Of a stretch of 64,000 nucleotides of DNA, positions 11,066 to 22,716 are shown piece by piece. Both the position numbers and the translations under genes were made by a program. Source of the DNA: Cephalotus follicularis (lineage: Eukaryota; Streptophyta; Magnoliopsida; Oxalidales; Cephalotaceae); contig BDDD01000083.1 in the NCBI GenBank assembly GCA_001972305.1, forward strand, positions 91,794 through 155,793. Reading direction: 5' to 3'. The notes under the pieces were generated by a model. That model saw only the letters and a program-made list of their open reading frames with translations. It was not told the DNA's origin and ran no database searches. Numbering within the stretch: the first letter of the stretch is position 1; each line of letters starts with the position of its first letter.

Positions 11066-13866
11066 TGTAATACCCTGTTTATTCGTATGCATATTTTACT
11101 AATTTTAATATGTTGTTTTCGGGCTTTTTAATTTTGTTGTGATATGAAGTCCGTGCCCTGTGTTTTGGGCCTCTGTGTTTTGGACTGACTGATACCAGTC
11201 TGAACTTTAGGTATGACGATATACATTTATGTGTTGGAAATGTTATGTTTTTGGGCTATGTTTATGTCCTTTTAATAAAACAAATTTCCATAATTCCTAT
11301 TTTAACTATTTTTATTTTAAAATTTCTTATTAAATTTCTTCTCTCTCCTTACTCCCTCTCCCGTAACACTCTCTCTTTTCCTCTTATCTCACACAGTTTC
11401 TATCCAAATTCCTTATCAATCTCCTGAAAATCCTCCCTTCTTCCTTATGTGATCAAATTATGTTTCCAAATTCCTTATCTCTCCCTCAATTTTCTCTTTT
11501 CTTTCCGTTTAAGAATTCCCTTGGTCGTTGTGATATGTCATCCAAAATTCCTCTAGCCTGTCACTGCCGAATTCTGCAATATTGAAGTCTATTTCGGTTC
11601 TTGTGAAGTCGTTTCTTCAGGTTTATACAGGTAATCTCAATATTTTGTTATTCTCTTGGTTGGGTTTCCTTTGGTTGGTTTAAGGCTGTTGATGTATTCC
11701 TTTGTTTTCTTCTTTTTGGCTTCCTGTTGCACAGCTGATTGACATTGTGCTGTGGTGTTCTTTCTGCTGTATTCTGTGTTTTCAATACCATTGCAGGTTA
11801 GTAATCTTACTATAATGGTTTGTTGTACCTTGCCTTTCAGTTTCATATGCTTATGAGTTGTTAGTGTCTTGATGGTTTTGATTTCCTGTAATTGTGTTCT
11901 GTCATGGTTTATTAAACTGTCAGCAAGTTTTAGACACCACGGACATGTTGTAATCTGGTTTCTATAAGTAATGGTAGATAACTTGACAGAAAATCTGAAT
12001 TGTATGTATGCATATGTTTAAAGGTTCTTTCTTTCTTTGGAAGATAAGTCACTGCTTATGTACCCCATGTCAATTCTGTGTTTTTGTGTCATCTAAACAT
12101 CATACAATGTCATATATATATGTCTATAGGCTTCTGATATCGAGTTAAACATGTTTAGACAAGTTTTTGCATTGGAAAGGTTAAGTTTTTGCTGTTCTGT
12201 CGACCAGAACAGTTGGCTGATCTTATGATCAGTTGACTGGTTTGGTTGAGCAGTCGGCTGTCTTATGAATACAGTCGACTATTTTGCGTTGAGTAGTCGA
12301 CTGGACCCCTGTCAAAGTCGACTGCTTACAGTCCAGTTTGTGTAGTCGACTGGCCCTGTTGCATAGTCGGCTGCCAAGTTTCTAACAGTCGACTGGAGCT
12401 CTGTAACAGTCAGCTGTTTTGTCCAGAAAATGTATGTTTTCAATTTTTTTGATCCGTTTGTTCGTCGAATCAATCTGGTCTGTTCTAAACACTGTAATTA
12501 ATATGTTTTATGTCTTTAATGTTTCTTAGACCCTTATATGAATAGTTTTGTGTCTTTTAGATTGTTGTGCTTCAAAAGGAGAGTTGAATTAATAATCTTT
12601 CTGTAAGTTTTATCTGTAAGCGCACAAAGTATGGATATTCTGCTCTTTGACACTCTCTTCGATTTTATCGAACGAAAATCAATTTTGTCTTATGCTATGT
12701 TCCTTTGTTTAATAAATTCGGTTATGTTTATAAATTTGATATGTTCCGAAAATAAAGTCAGTTTCGAGTTTTTGTGAAGTTGAATGTTCTCGACTTTATT
12801 CTTATGCTATGATACATTATAATATGTTATATGTTTTGATCATCTCGTTTATAGGAAATAAATGAGTTGATACTCCTAATATGAAATGAATCGTTTAATA
12901 ACGACTTTTAAATATGTTTTGAAAAAGCATATATTATGGATTTTAAATTGATTATGATAAATCAATATTTTGGAAATGAATAAATACTGAGTGATTGTAC
13001 CCACCTATGGGGCGTAACATAGGCATGTCGTAGGCCTGGCACGGGGACATGACACTTCCGTAGCAGTGTGATTAGTCTACGGCGTCTCTGTATGTTATGA
13101 ATAAACCCCATGAGGTGGATTTATAGATCCGCTATGTATGATAGAGGTGTATGAATCGATTCTAGTTTATGGCATATGTGATAAGATATGCAATGTGTGA
13201 TATGATATGTTATGAGAATTGACTTGTGTAGTGCCGTACACCTCAATTCTAATGGGCATGTGGAATTAGCACCTCCCTTGCCATATATGTTTCTAAAATG
13301 TGATATGTTATATGGGTCAGTATGGATTATGAAATTATGTTTTTGAAACGTTCCGTATATGTTTTGAAAGATATGAAATGGGGTTTTATGAAGTTCAGAA
13401 ATGAAATTTAAATGTTTTACTGCTTAAGATTTCTGATACAAGTTTTATTGAAATCTTACTACTTTTAAATTACCGTTTGCTGTTTTATATTCTTTATCTA
13501 TACTGAGGTTTGCTCAGCCGTATTTTTGTTTCTATGCGGCAGGTTATCAGGAGCAACGGGGGAATGCGTGAATGAGAGTTGGCCACCTTTATGCCATGGA
13601 TACCTAGTAGTGTGATCCCTTTGTGCTATCAGTTAGAGTGGTCATGAATAATGAGATACTCTTGAGTTATGCTTTTAATAATTGACCTTTGGAACATATG
13701 TTTTAAGTTTTCTGAATATGTTAAGTTCTCAGTTTATGATCAGTTTTAGTATGTTTTGACTGCCACGTTTTTTGCTGTTAAAGTTATGCTTATGCTTATG
13801 CTTATGTTATGTTATATTAGTTATGTATTGTGACCTGTGATGACTCCCGCCGTCGGGGGTGTTACA
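11066..13866 (+). mobile_element. Solo LTR, E2 family (2.8 kb)
   Basis: It starts TGTAATACCC and ends GGGGTGTTACA, and is flanked on both sides by AGATG (11061-11065 and 13867-13871), a 5-bp target duplication. Its two ends match the reverse complement of the E2 LTR at 51857-54544: the GATACCAGTC segment near the start, and TGTATTGTGACCTGT and GGGGGTGTTACA at the end. No internal region remains, so it arose by LTR-LTR recombination after insertion. It carries a GTCGACTG block at 12199-12413. Confidence 0.88.
12199..12413 (+). repeat. AGTCGACTG motif block in solo LTR
   Basis: About ten copies of AGTCGACTG or a one-base variant (CAGTTGACTGG, CAGTCGGCTG, ACAGTCGACTA, GTAGTCGACTGG, AGTCAGCTG) are spaced about 18-30 bases apart. 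The same block lies at the matching position of the full-length E2 LTR (53245-53465). Confidence 0.8.
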
Positions 13867-13904
13867 AGATGAGCACTTATATTATAGGCTCCTCTACCTA
13901 CTTT

Positions 13905-14072
13905 TATCTAATGGATTGTTATGGATTGTATGGTTGTGGATCGCACGGTTATGGATCGAATGATTATGGATTGCATTGTTATGGACCGTATGATTATAGA
14001 CCGTATGGTTACGGATTGTATGGTTATGGATTGTATGGTTATGAGTTGTTTGATTATGGATTGTTTTATGGA
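13905..14072 (+). repeat. Short tandem repeats TATGGTTATGGATTG
   Basis: Degenerate 15-bp units (GGTTATGGATTGTAT) are repeated about 10 times right after the solo LTR. Similar units occur on its left side (about 10920-10950), which shows that the solo LTR landed inside this array. The YGLYGYG-like frames are artefacts of the repeat. Confidence 0.65.
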
Positions 14073-14693
14073 TGAGTTAGAATGTTATGACTATGGAATG
14101 ACATGAGCCATATTGTGATTGATTTTGAATTGTTAAGATTGAAATGAGATGATATGTGGTTAACTACTTATATATGCCGGTATAGGACAATATATATATT
14201 TAGTTAACTTCTTGATTGTTATCAAATGGATGAGCTATATTATGAACAATTGATATTCATGTTTATCATGAATTCACTGCATATGTATATTGTACACAAC
14301 CTTCGGGTTGCTGATGGATGGGTCAGGTCTGGGTGACGTGCACAGTGATCACCCAGGCTAAATCACAGAGTAAGGATTTACATTTTCTTCGATCTACCTT
14401 GTATAAATGTAGTTAATGTAAATTAACAGACGTTGTATAAGAGACATGTTTTATTTCAGTTATTGACCTGTCGGCTTGTGGTAGTACTTAAGACATATAT
14501 ATGTGTTGATGTACGGATATGGATGGGAACACCTCTCCAAGTATTTGAATGATTATCTATGTATGTGTATTGTATGTTTCTCGTTTAAATTGTGGATTTC
14601 CTCCTACGGGAGTGTGGTTTGCTAAGAGTTGAGCCTATTTTATAAATTATGTTTTCATTTATCGGGGGTATAGTCCGATAAACGGATACTACA

Positions 14694-15383
14694 TACCTGA
14701 CTTTCGTAAAATTCTTCTTTCTTTTGTTCTGGTTTAGAAGATTGCCCAGTTTTGTAATTCTTACTTTCAAATTTCTGTTTGGTCAGAAATTTCTTGAACC
14801 TTCTTGTGATGAGAGCTACTTCTTCATCGCTATCTTCATCACTATCTTCTTTCAAAGATTTGAAAGCAATTACTTTCTTCTTCTTTAATTCTTTTTGCTC
14901 ATCTTCATCTTGCAGCTTTATTGACATTTGATATGCCATAAGTGATCGAAGAGCTCCTCTAATGGTAACCCATTATGGTCTTTTACTTATTCTATGACGG
15001 TCACCTTAGGCATCCAATTTTTAGGTAAACACATGAGAATCTTTCTTAGCATTTCACTATTAGTGTAGGAATTATCAAGTGCTTGAAGAGAATTTATGAT
15101 ATTAATAAAACGAATATACATACTATATATAGACTCGTTTTAAAGCATAGAAAACATTTCATATTCTCTTGTAAGCATATTGATTTTAGCATTTTTCACT
15201 TTATTGGTACTGCATCTCTTCAGTTGTTGTACAAGAAGGCACTATAGTAAACTCATTAGAATTCAAAGCACAAATAATAACATGTTTGGCCTTAGCATTT
15301 AATTGGACTCTTTTATGATCATCATCATTGTAAAGATGTCTAGGTTTGAGAATTCTAGAACCTTCATCAGAAGCTATTGACAC
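14694..15383 (-). pseudogene. Copia gag (UBN2-type) remnant
   Basis: Minus-strand traces in order are KRVQLNAKAKHVIICALNS (about 15320-15265), TTTEEMQ, INMLTREYEMFSML (about 15185-15145), SLQALDNSYTNSEMLRKIL, LPKNWMPKVTVIE and LPLEELF. Then comes a lysine/acidic stretch with LITRRFKKFL (about 14815). This is the order in copia gag proteins of the UBN2/DUF4219 type. A 94-codon open part covers 14939-14655, and its end reads into the neighbouring insertion. The zinc knuckle is missing at the insertion point. The upstream start is not identifiable. Confidence 0.75.
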
Positions 15384-16279
15384 TGAGAATCGCCAACAAT
15401 GAATTTGTAGTTACCTTCCCTATGGTTGGGCTAAGAATGGTTGTTGAGTGGTCTTCTATGGTAGGAGCTAACCTGAAATCAAAGAGAAATGGTAACAAAG
15501 TAGCACCAAAGTGGTCTATGGGACTACTCTCTGGCGAACAAGTCAGTGTTTGTCATTGTATAAGTGTTTGGGTGTTTTTGGTCTGTTGGCCGAGGTGTTT
15601 ATGACTATGCCGATGTGTTTAAGGGTGTTTGCCAAAGTGTTGAAGTGAGTTGTAAAGAGAGAAAGTTGCTAACCCTATTATATGCAGTGGTTGGACTGTT
15701 TATAGGGGTATTTATAACACTCAAAGGTTAGTTTTAGCCCTGCCCGTTGTCCCTGAGTGAGGATATCCTAGTAACTCTCCTGGGCATTCAATTCCTGCAA
15801 ACCCTCAGCCACGTGTCCCCCAAGATTTGGCTATTTCCAAACCTTTCCATTCTACCATTAAGAGCCATAAAATATGATTATGGTGGTGGTTTAAGAAAAT
15901 TTTAAGCAAACATCCCAGGTCTGTTTGTTAGGCGAGCGCGAAGGTCTGACCAAGGGCTTTTTCTAGGGGAGATAATCTCAGGTCGGACAAATGGTGACCT
16001 ACCTCGAACAGATGGAGCAATTACATATGGCTTAGCCCTGGGTAGGCAATTCACTCATACTGAACAAGTCCCTCACTGTTAGATAGGAGTGTCCCTGCAT
16101 GCCACGAGGTGGTTGCATGTGTGTATATATACACTCTTGATTTATGCAATCTTAGTTCTATTCATGTTTTATTGTGCAAATTAGATTCAACAATGGCATC
16201 TTGCTTTATGTACATCCCTGACCGTTACCACAGATCAATTAATCACCATGTTAACTGAATACACATAATATTGTCATGT
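15384..16279 (+). other. Non-coding, possible decayed LTR fragment
   Basis: No coding family is recognisable. GGCGAACAAGTCAGTG near 15531 resembles a word I associate with Tat-type LTRs, and GGGGTATTTATAACAC near 15700 is TATA-like. Both hints are weak. The rest looks like unclassified repeat-derived DNA. Confidence 0.25.
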
Positions 16280-16355
16280 AATGCTTGCTCCTGGGTGTTA
16301 ATGGAGGATGGACTCTCTCATTACCATTTGGGTTTACCCTAAAGCTAATATGGGG
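16280..16355 (+). mobile_element. Copia LTR fragment, left of the E1 insertion
   Basis: TGCTTG-TCCT through CCCTAAAGCTAAT matches 3137-3205 of the copia LTR at 2827, and the match resumes at 58595 after E1. The last five bases (16351-16355, TGGGG) are the E1 target duplication. Confidence 0.65.
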
Positions 16356-16959
16356 TGTCACGCCCCGAACCGTGGGATGGGTCCCATGGCACGACACGTA
16401 GCATACCATACACATAACTATTTATTTTTATCCAAATTCCACTAAAATTTCAACTTCAACATCATAAATTCCAATTCAGAATAATGCATGCAGAGAAATT
16501 GTTAAATAGCCCATGTGGATAGACCTAGATGCATACACATCGTTTATAATTGCTCTGCCACAAGCTGGCAGGTTACATAATTATTTACAGCAACATTTAT
16601 ATAAAACTTCCTTACATACACAAACTGTCAGTAGAATAGCAGGGAATAGGAGAACGCACTCTGCGCCTAGCCTTCAAATCGTTGTGATGCTCCACCTGGA
16701 CCTGAACCTGACCCATTCAGAGAATGGGTCAGCAACCCATGGTTGTGTAGGCTACTATAGGCAGAGATGCACATGCAAAGGAGATGCAGTAAAAACAGGG
16801 AAGATGCATGCATGCCATAAATATAGACTGGGTTGCACAACCATCACACAAATCCTCTAACAACCACTACAAGCTTATATTATTCATCTCAGCTTCTCTG
16901 CACAATGGGGCAGACTACTCGTTCTAGATATAGTAGACAGAGGAGTTGGTCCGGTTACT

Positions 16960-17200
16960 ATGTGAGGTTCACCCTTAGGTTCACCTGCCATGCATAATTC
17001 ACCCCTAGGTTCACCTGCGATGAGGAATTCACCCTTAGGTTCACCTACTCTAGCAGAATTCAGCCTTAGGATCACCTACTAAGCGGGATTCACCTGCCAT
17101 GCGGAATTCACCCCCTTAAGTTCACCTGCTATGGCAGAATTCACCCTTTTGGGCACACCTGCTATGGATACATGGAATTCACTTTTAAGTTCACCTACTA
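16960..17200 (+). repeat. 30-bp tandem repeats AATTCACCCTTAGGTTCACC
   Basis: Seven or eight degenerate 30-bp units share AATTCACCCTTAGGTTCACC plus TGCCATGCGG. The same array is in the other E1 LTR (about 57745-58060), so it predates the insertion. Confidence 0.8.
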
Positions 17201-17339
17201 TAGGATATGTCGCTAACAAGTCTATACATATCAAACGGAGAAGGTGGTCTGCTATCAGTACTCTAATCGCTAGTCTGCTCTACGATCTTTAGGCGCTATA
17301 TTACGTTGCAAGCATTGGGCACTAGTCTTCTCTGCGCCT

Positions 17340-17690
17340 GAAAGGACTAGTCTGCTCTGCAGAGGTGAGGGCTAGTCTGCTCAGCAACCTTATGGACAGG
17401 TTTGCTGGGCATGCATGGCCTAGTCTGCTCGGCGACCGTATGGACAAGTCTGCTCGGCATGCATGGGCCAGTCTGCTCTGAGACCTTATGGACAGGTCTG
17501 CTCGACACGCATGGACCAGTCTGCTCGGCGACCATGTGGACTGGTCCGCTTGGCACTCATGGACTAGTCTGCTCGGTGACCATGTGGACTGGTCTGCTTG
17601 GCACGCATGGACTAGTCTTCTCAGTGACCATGTGGACCGGTCTGCTCGGCATCCTGAGCTGGTCTGCTCGACGTTGGGCTTCTCCTCTAA
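17340..17690 (+). repeat. 24/48-bp tandem repeats TCTGCTCGGC
   Basis: Units of about 24 bp (AGTCTGCTCGGCGACC--TGGAC, alternating with a GGTCTGCTCGGCACGCATGG type) form 48-bp higher-order units, about seven in all. Open frames on both strands are by-products of the period being divisible by three. The array is largely deleted from the right LTR. Confidence 0.8.
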
Positions 17691-18319
17691 TTTCCTTCTA
17701 ATACTGAGGTTCGCCATAACAGTTGTGCGACCATCCGTGACAAAAATATTCAGTATATCAATGATATAAAGTCGTTACCAACCCAACAATCCTACATTCG
17801 ATCTCCAGCGCAAAAGCAACCTAACATTCTAACATTCGTCTAATCCTAATCTAACAAGCACAACAACATTCACAGCAATACAAACATTACACACAACAAC
17901 ACATACAATACAATCACACATAACAGAACAATTCACACACATGCTTGCAGAAGCTCGGACATATAGTAACCTACCTAAATTCGGTTGAAAATGGAGAATA
18001 TATATTATGTTCCTTAGCTTCGATCTCAGCTTCAACTGCTATCTCCCGAGTTCGCCTTCTGCTTTCCCATTTCTTGCGCCACACCAACCCGCTCCATCAT
18101 TTACACCCTCTCTACTTCTCCCCTAATCTTTAGGAAGTAAGAATTTATGTGGGAGGGCAGGAGGAGTCAAATTCTCCAGAAAAGAGCTTTCCCTTTCGTC
18201 TTCTTCCTTCTTTTCTTCCAACATCAGGCCCCATATTGCACTTTCTCCCCATTCTCTCGATTTTTCTAGAATGGGAATGAGTAAGAATATCTAAAGTGTG
18301 TCTCATGGGTGTCTCCCAT

Positions 18320-18328
18320 CTTTTATAG
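18320..18328 (-). promoter_or_regulatory. Putative TATA box of E1 3' LTR
   Basis: The minus strand reads CTATAAAAG, a good plant TATA box. The homologous position in the other LTR (58338-58348) reads TTTATAAAAG. Position within the LTR fits a U3/R promoter; transcription is untested. Confidence 0.45.
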
Positions 18329-18549
18329 ATGTATAGAGAAGAATCCAGAACATCGACCAGGCCATTACTCCTTCCAATGCATGTCGTTTTCAACGCGTTG
18401 GGACAACTCCTCTTCTTCCTCTCTTTACAGCCCAACCATTTCCTCAAGTCCAACCTCGAGCCACATAAAGAAAGAACAACTTACAAGGCCCAATATCACC
18501 ATTTTCCAATATTATTTATATATTCTTATATATATATTCGGGCATTGCA

Positions 18550-18562
18550 TCCTCCCCTCCTT
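18550..18562 (-). other. E1 polypurine tract
   Basis: The minus strand reads AAGGAGGGGAGGA immediately before the 3' LTR start (TGCAATGCC). It is the plus-strand priming site of reverse transcription. Confidence 0.75.
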
Positions 18563-18592
18563 ATAGAAATATCGTCCTGAGATTTTTTAAGG

Positions 18593-19900
18593 TTAGAATA
18601 ACTGTGGATACATAGATTTCATATCTTCTTCTCTCTCCCAAGTAGCTTCCTCTAGGTTGTGGTATTGCCATAGCACCTTTACTAACGGGATGGTTTTGTT
18701 TCTCAATTGGTTGATTTGACGGTCGAGGATCTAAAAAGGCATCTCCTCAAAACTCATATATGTTCTCAACTCTAATGGCTCCCATTGCAACACATGAGAG
18801 GGGTCAAGATGGTACTTCCCTAGCATGGAAATATGAAATACATTATGCACATCAGCTAAGCTGGGTGGTAAGGCAAGTCGGTAGGCGATGGCACCCACTC
18901 TCTCAAGGATCTCGAAAGGTCCTATAAATCGAGGGGCTAGTTTTCCTTTCTTCCCAAACCTCATAATTCCTTTACTCAGAGAGACTTTAAGGAATACATG
19001 ATCACCCACGGCGAACTCCAACTCTCGCCTGCAGTGGTCTGCATAACTTTTGTCTTCTTTGTGCTGTTAGAAGTCTTTCTCTAATAATCTTCACATTCTC
19101 AGTTGTTTCTTGTATAAGCTTAGATCCCAATAAACTTCATTCACCAACTTCATACCAGCAGACGGGGGTCCTACATTTTTGTCCGTAAAGAGCCTCAAAT
19201 GGTGTCATTCCGATGCTGGCATGATAACTGTTATTGTACGAGAACTCTACTAATGGTAAGTGTTCATCCCAACTGCCACCCCAATCTAGAACACATGCTC
19301 ATAGCATGTCTTCCAAAGTCTGAATAGTCCTCTTAGACTGACCATCAGTTTGGGCATGAAAAGCTGTGCTGAAATTTAGCTGAGTACCAAAAGCTTCTTG
19401 CAGTTTCCTCCAAAATCGCAATGTGAATCAGGGGGTCTTTATCAAACACAACGCTAATTGGTACTCCATGGAGCCTGACAATCTCTGCAATGTACAGGTT
19501 TGCTAACCGTGTAAGAGAATAAGCCATCTTGATCGCTAGGAAATGAGCAGATTTGGTAAAGCGATTGATGATCACCCATATGGAATCACGGTTAGTCTTC
19601 GTTCTCGGCAGTCATGTTACAAAATCCATTGTAATGTGTTCCCACTTCCACTGTGCTACAAGCAACGGTTGCAGCAATCCTACCGGTCTCTGATGTTCTG
19701 CTTTAACTTGTTGACATGTTAAGCAGGAACCGACATAGTCAGCTATTTCTCTTTTCATATTGTTCCACCAGTAATTTAGCTTTAAGTCTCGGTACATCTT
19801 GGTACTCCCCGGATGTACGGAGAAGCTGGAGCGATGGGACTGCAACAACAGTTCATCTTTTAGCTCTTTATCATTTGCAACACAAATTCTGTCCACCCTG
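18593..19900 (-). pseudogene. E1 integrase and chromodomain-like tail
   Basis: From 19896 down, the zinc-binding part retains SHRSSFSVHPGSTKMY and GSCLTCQQVKAEHQRP. The first catalytic Asp is in HITMDFVT, and a stop follows. The second region is degraded (FDKDPLI). In the third motif DGQSKRTIQ, Lys stands where chromoviral integrases have the catalytic Glu. Frame breaks follow. Then come GKKGKLAPRFIGPFEILERVG (19021-18731) and a tail with IPLVKVLWQYHNLEEATWE ending PQLF and a stop at 18593, which is the chromodomain-like end typical of Tekay. It is clearly non-functional. Confidence 0.85.
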
Positions 19901-20878
19901 AATTGAGAAATTGGGCTTCAATCCTCCTTGTATGTTCAAAGCCATTCTGAGTAAAATTCCATCTTTACTCTGAGCTTCTCTAATTCTGCCCATCAACCAC
20001 GGATGTGCCTGGATATGAGCAATTGTTAGGCAAGCTAATCGACGACTCAAAGCGTTTGCAACTACATTAGCATTGCTCGGATGGTACTGTATCTCACAGT
20101 TATAATCGTTAAGCAACTCCATCCATCTTCTTTGTCTCACATTCAGGTTTTTTTGAGAGAATATATACTTTAAACTTTTGTGATCGGTGTACACCTCTAA
20201 CTTCGTACCATACATAAAATGTCTCCATTTACGCAACGCAAAGACTATCGCTGCCAACTCAAGATCATGAGTTGGATAATTGTCTTCTTGAGGCTTGAAT
20301 TTTCTTGAGGCGTATGCGATCACCTTCTCATTCTGCATCAGGACATATCCCAAACAATTGCCTGATGCATCACTATATATTATATAACCTTCATTGCCTT
20401 CTGGTAAGGACAAGATTGGCGCGGAAATCAAACGGTATTTCAACTCTTGGAAACTCCATTCACAATCATCATCCCATACAAATGTTGTATTCTTCTATGT
20501 CAATCAGGTCAAGGGTATAGCTATTCGTGAAAACCCTTCAACAAAATGATGGTAATATCCTGCCAAGCCTGAAAAGCTCTGGACTTCCGTCACATTCGTT
20601 GGTCGTTTCCAGTCCTTCACTGCTTCTATCTTGGATGGATCTACTGACAATCCGATATTGGATATAACATGACCAAGGAAAGTCACTTCTGACAGCCAGA
20701 ATTCACATTTGCTAAACTTGGTATATAATCGATGGTCTCTCAGAATTTGTAATGCCAAATGTAAATGTTCTCCATGCTCCTCCATAGATTTAGAATATAT
20801 TAAGATATCATCAATGAAGACCACTATGAATTGGTCAAGATATGGACTAAACACCTGATTCATCAAACTCATAAATGT
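19871..20878 (-). pseudogene. E1 reverse transcriptase C-terminal half and RNase H
   Basis: It starts at the E2 insertion and reads [15 protein letters not shown], then FIDDILIYS (active-site YxDD form) at about 20820. [16 protein letters not shown] and, after a stop near 20504, the RNase H domain follow (20443-19871). The catalytic positions YSDAS, DLELAA and TDHKSL are present, but the fourth reads NVVANALSR, with Asn for the conserved Asp. The 5' part of this reverse transcriptase is 33.7 kb away at 54560-54960. Confidence 0.88.
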
Positions 20879-21758
20879 TGTAACACCCTCGAAGGTGGGA
20901 GCCCTTACAGGTCATAATACAGACAACATCTAAACATAAACTCAAAGCATAATGTTATTTTTATTCAAAAAACGTGGTGGTCTAAAACATAATCCGACAA
21001 CATATCATAATCTGAAAACTTTTAACATAAACTAGAATCATAATCCGAAATCATAATATGAAAAGCATCAAATTGTTCAAAAGAATGGCCCTAACATGAC
21101 TATATGACAAAATAAACATAATAGGATCAAACTCCTAGATGATCCTCAGACATAGGTGGACACCTCTCATCACACATTGCCCCGATGCTTCTGATAACCT
21201 GCCACATGGAAACAAAAATGCGGCTGAGCAAACCTCAGTACGGATAAAGAAAATAAAAATCGTAAACGATAATTTTAAAAGACAGTAAGATTTCATAATA
21301 AAATCAAAATGGAAATCTTAAGCAAAAGTCGGTTTAAACATTCTTTATAAATCACCTCAGAATTTTCGTATGAACCAAATCCATAACTTTCAAAATATAA
21401 AGCATACCTTTCAAAACATAAAGTTCCATATTGAGCATCATAACATATCACATATCGGAGCACATATAAGCAAGGGATTCGCGATGTCCACATGCCATAT
21501 AGAAATGACGTGTACGAACTACACAATAAATTCTTATAACATAACATATCACATATTCCTAGGATCGATCCATACGCCTCTATCATAAATAACGGATCCA
21601 TAATCCTCCACATAGGATATCATAACGTAGAGAGACGCCATGCACTAATCACACCGCCATGGAAAGTGTCATGCCTCCGTGCTAAAGGACATGCCTATGG
21701 TACGCCCCATAGGTGGCTACAAAAACTCAGTACTTTACCATTTCAAAAACATCAATTT
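20879..21758 (-). mobile_element. E2 3' LTR, first 880 bases only
   Basis: It aligns to 51857-52755 of the right LTR (TGTAACACCCTCGAAGGTGG against TATAACACCCCCGAAGGTGG). The match ends at ACATCAATTT, where E3 begins. The remaining 1.8 kb was lost in the deletion that also removed the 3' half of E3. Confidence 0.88.
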
Positions 21759-22671
21759 TGATATGGGAAAAATTAAGTTAAATCAAAAGCAACACGTGTC
21801 CTCGTCCAAGAGCTACCAGGTATCCAAGTGACTCAATAATTGGTGAACTAGAAGCAGAGGAAGTCAGATAGTCAAGAAGGCAGTAATATAAGGAGGGCGT
21901 CTCCTTGGCATAAGTGCCGAGGACATAACCAGTGATTCCAGTACAAAGATCATCCTCCTCGGCGCCAGATCCGAGGACACCCTTTGGAAGCAACTCTACC
22001 GAGGACACCCTCGGCCACATAACTGGCCATCCATTTCAAGTGCAAATTCATGGAAGAAGAAGACTTAGAAGCCAAGGGCTGACTATCTCATTAGCCTCAC
22101 AACAGCTCCTCTCCTCGGCAGATCACTAACAGAAGGTCTCCTCCTCATTTACGGAATGAGGCCAGGGAGTTAGCCTCAATTCCAGGGATCCTTATCTCCT
22201 AAATATAGAAGATAAGATAAGGATGACTATCAGATAATACAGAAGATAAGATTGGGATAACAATCAACAAGGAAAGGAGATAATTAAGGAGACGATAAAG
22301 GAAAGAAGAGATAATTCAGGTGGAGATAAGGGAAATCCCGAGATCCTCAGAATTTCCTTAGGGGACAGCCATCAACTCCGAATTTCATGCTCTATCAGTT
22401 ACCAAACACCACTATAAATACAAGTTCAACAGACTGAACAAAGGTCAGCAATTTTTACATTCAAGAGAACCTTATTTCCTCTGCACTTTGTCTAACTTGA
22501 GCGTCGGAGTGTCCCCGGGAGAACAACCTCCTGGACTTCAACCATTTTTGTTACCTTGTGCAGGGATCCGAGATCAACATCTTCCTCAAGGCATCAGTGA
22601 CAAGCGTTTCTCTTAACAAACAAAATTCCTCCACGTGGGATACTGTTGAGAGAAGGATTTCTGCATCAACA
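21759..22671 (+). mobile_element. E3 5' LTR (913 bp)
   Basis: The left end TGATATGGG is set by the break in the E2 LTR alignment. The right end GCATCAACA is followed by the primer site. A strong TATA box is at 22413. Only one LTR copy survives, so the start is inferred. Confidence 0.78.
22413..22420 (+). promoter_or_regulatory. TATA box of E3 LTR
   Basis: CTATAAATAC about 260 bases before the LTR end is a near-ideal plant TATA box. It places the R region start near 22445. Confidence 0.65.
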
Positions 22672-22673
22672 GT

Positions 22674-22690
22674 TGGCGCCGTATGTGGGA
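22674..22690 (+). other. E3 primer-binding site
   Basis: TGGCGCCGTATGTGGGA begins two bases after the LTR end. It is the TGGCGCC-type primer site characteristic of Tat and Athila elements, not the Met-tRNA type used by E1, E2 and E5. Confidence 0.8.
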
Positions 22691-22716
22691 AACGCTACAA
22701 AAAGTCAACAACTATC

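Larger units (their letters stand above)
7760..14693 (+). mobile_element. LTR-like unit of about 4.1 kb, split by a solo LTR
   Basis: It begins TGTAATGTTCCCGAA at 7760 and separates two halves of a copia gag. Removing the 2.8-kb solo LTR at 11066-13866 leaves about 4.1 kb without coding sequence. A TATA-like CCTTATAATTTTT near 8012, followed by a purine-rich GA tract (8100-8230), fits the promoter/R part of a + strand LTR. It holds a CGTCGACG-motif block and four tandem arrays. The right boundary (ending TACTACA near 14693) is set only by where copia gag resumes. I could not find a target duplication, so an LTR, a solo LTR or a composite are all possible. Confidence 0.45.
16356..18549 (-). 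mobile_element. E1 3' LTR (2.19 kb)
   Basis: On the plus strand it runs TGTCACGCCCC to GGCATTGCA. It matches the right LTR except that it keeps about 750-840 bases (about 17395-18236) missing there. It contains two tandem arrays (16960-17200 and 17340-17690) and, in element sense, a TATA-like CTATAAAAG (18320-18328). Confidence 0.88.

Noticed and set aside
13830..14106. Tyr/Gly-rich and Met/Asp-rich frames
   Set aside because: Translations of the GGTTATGGATTG short tandem repeat.
17322..17717. Long repetitive open frames on both strands
   Set aside because: By-product of 24/48-bp tandem repeats whose period is divisible by three.
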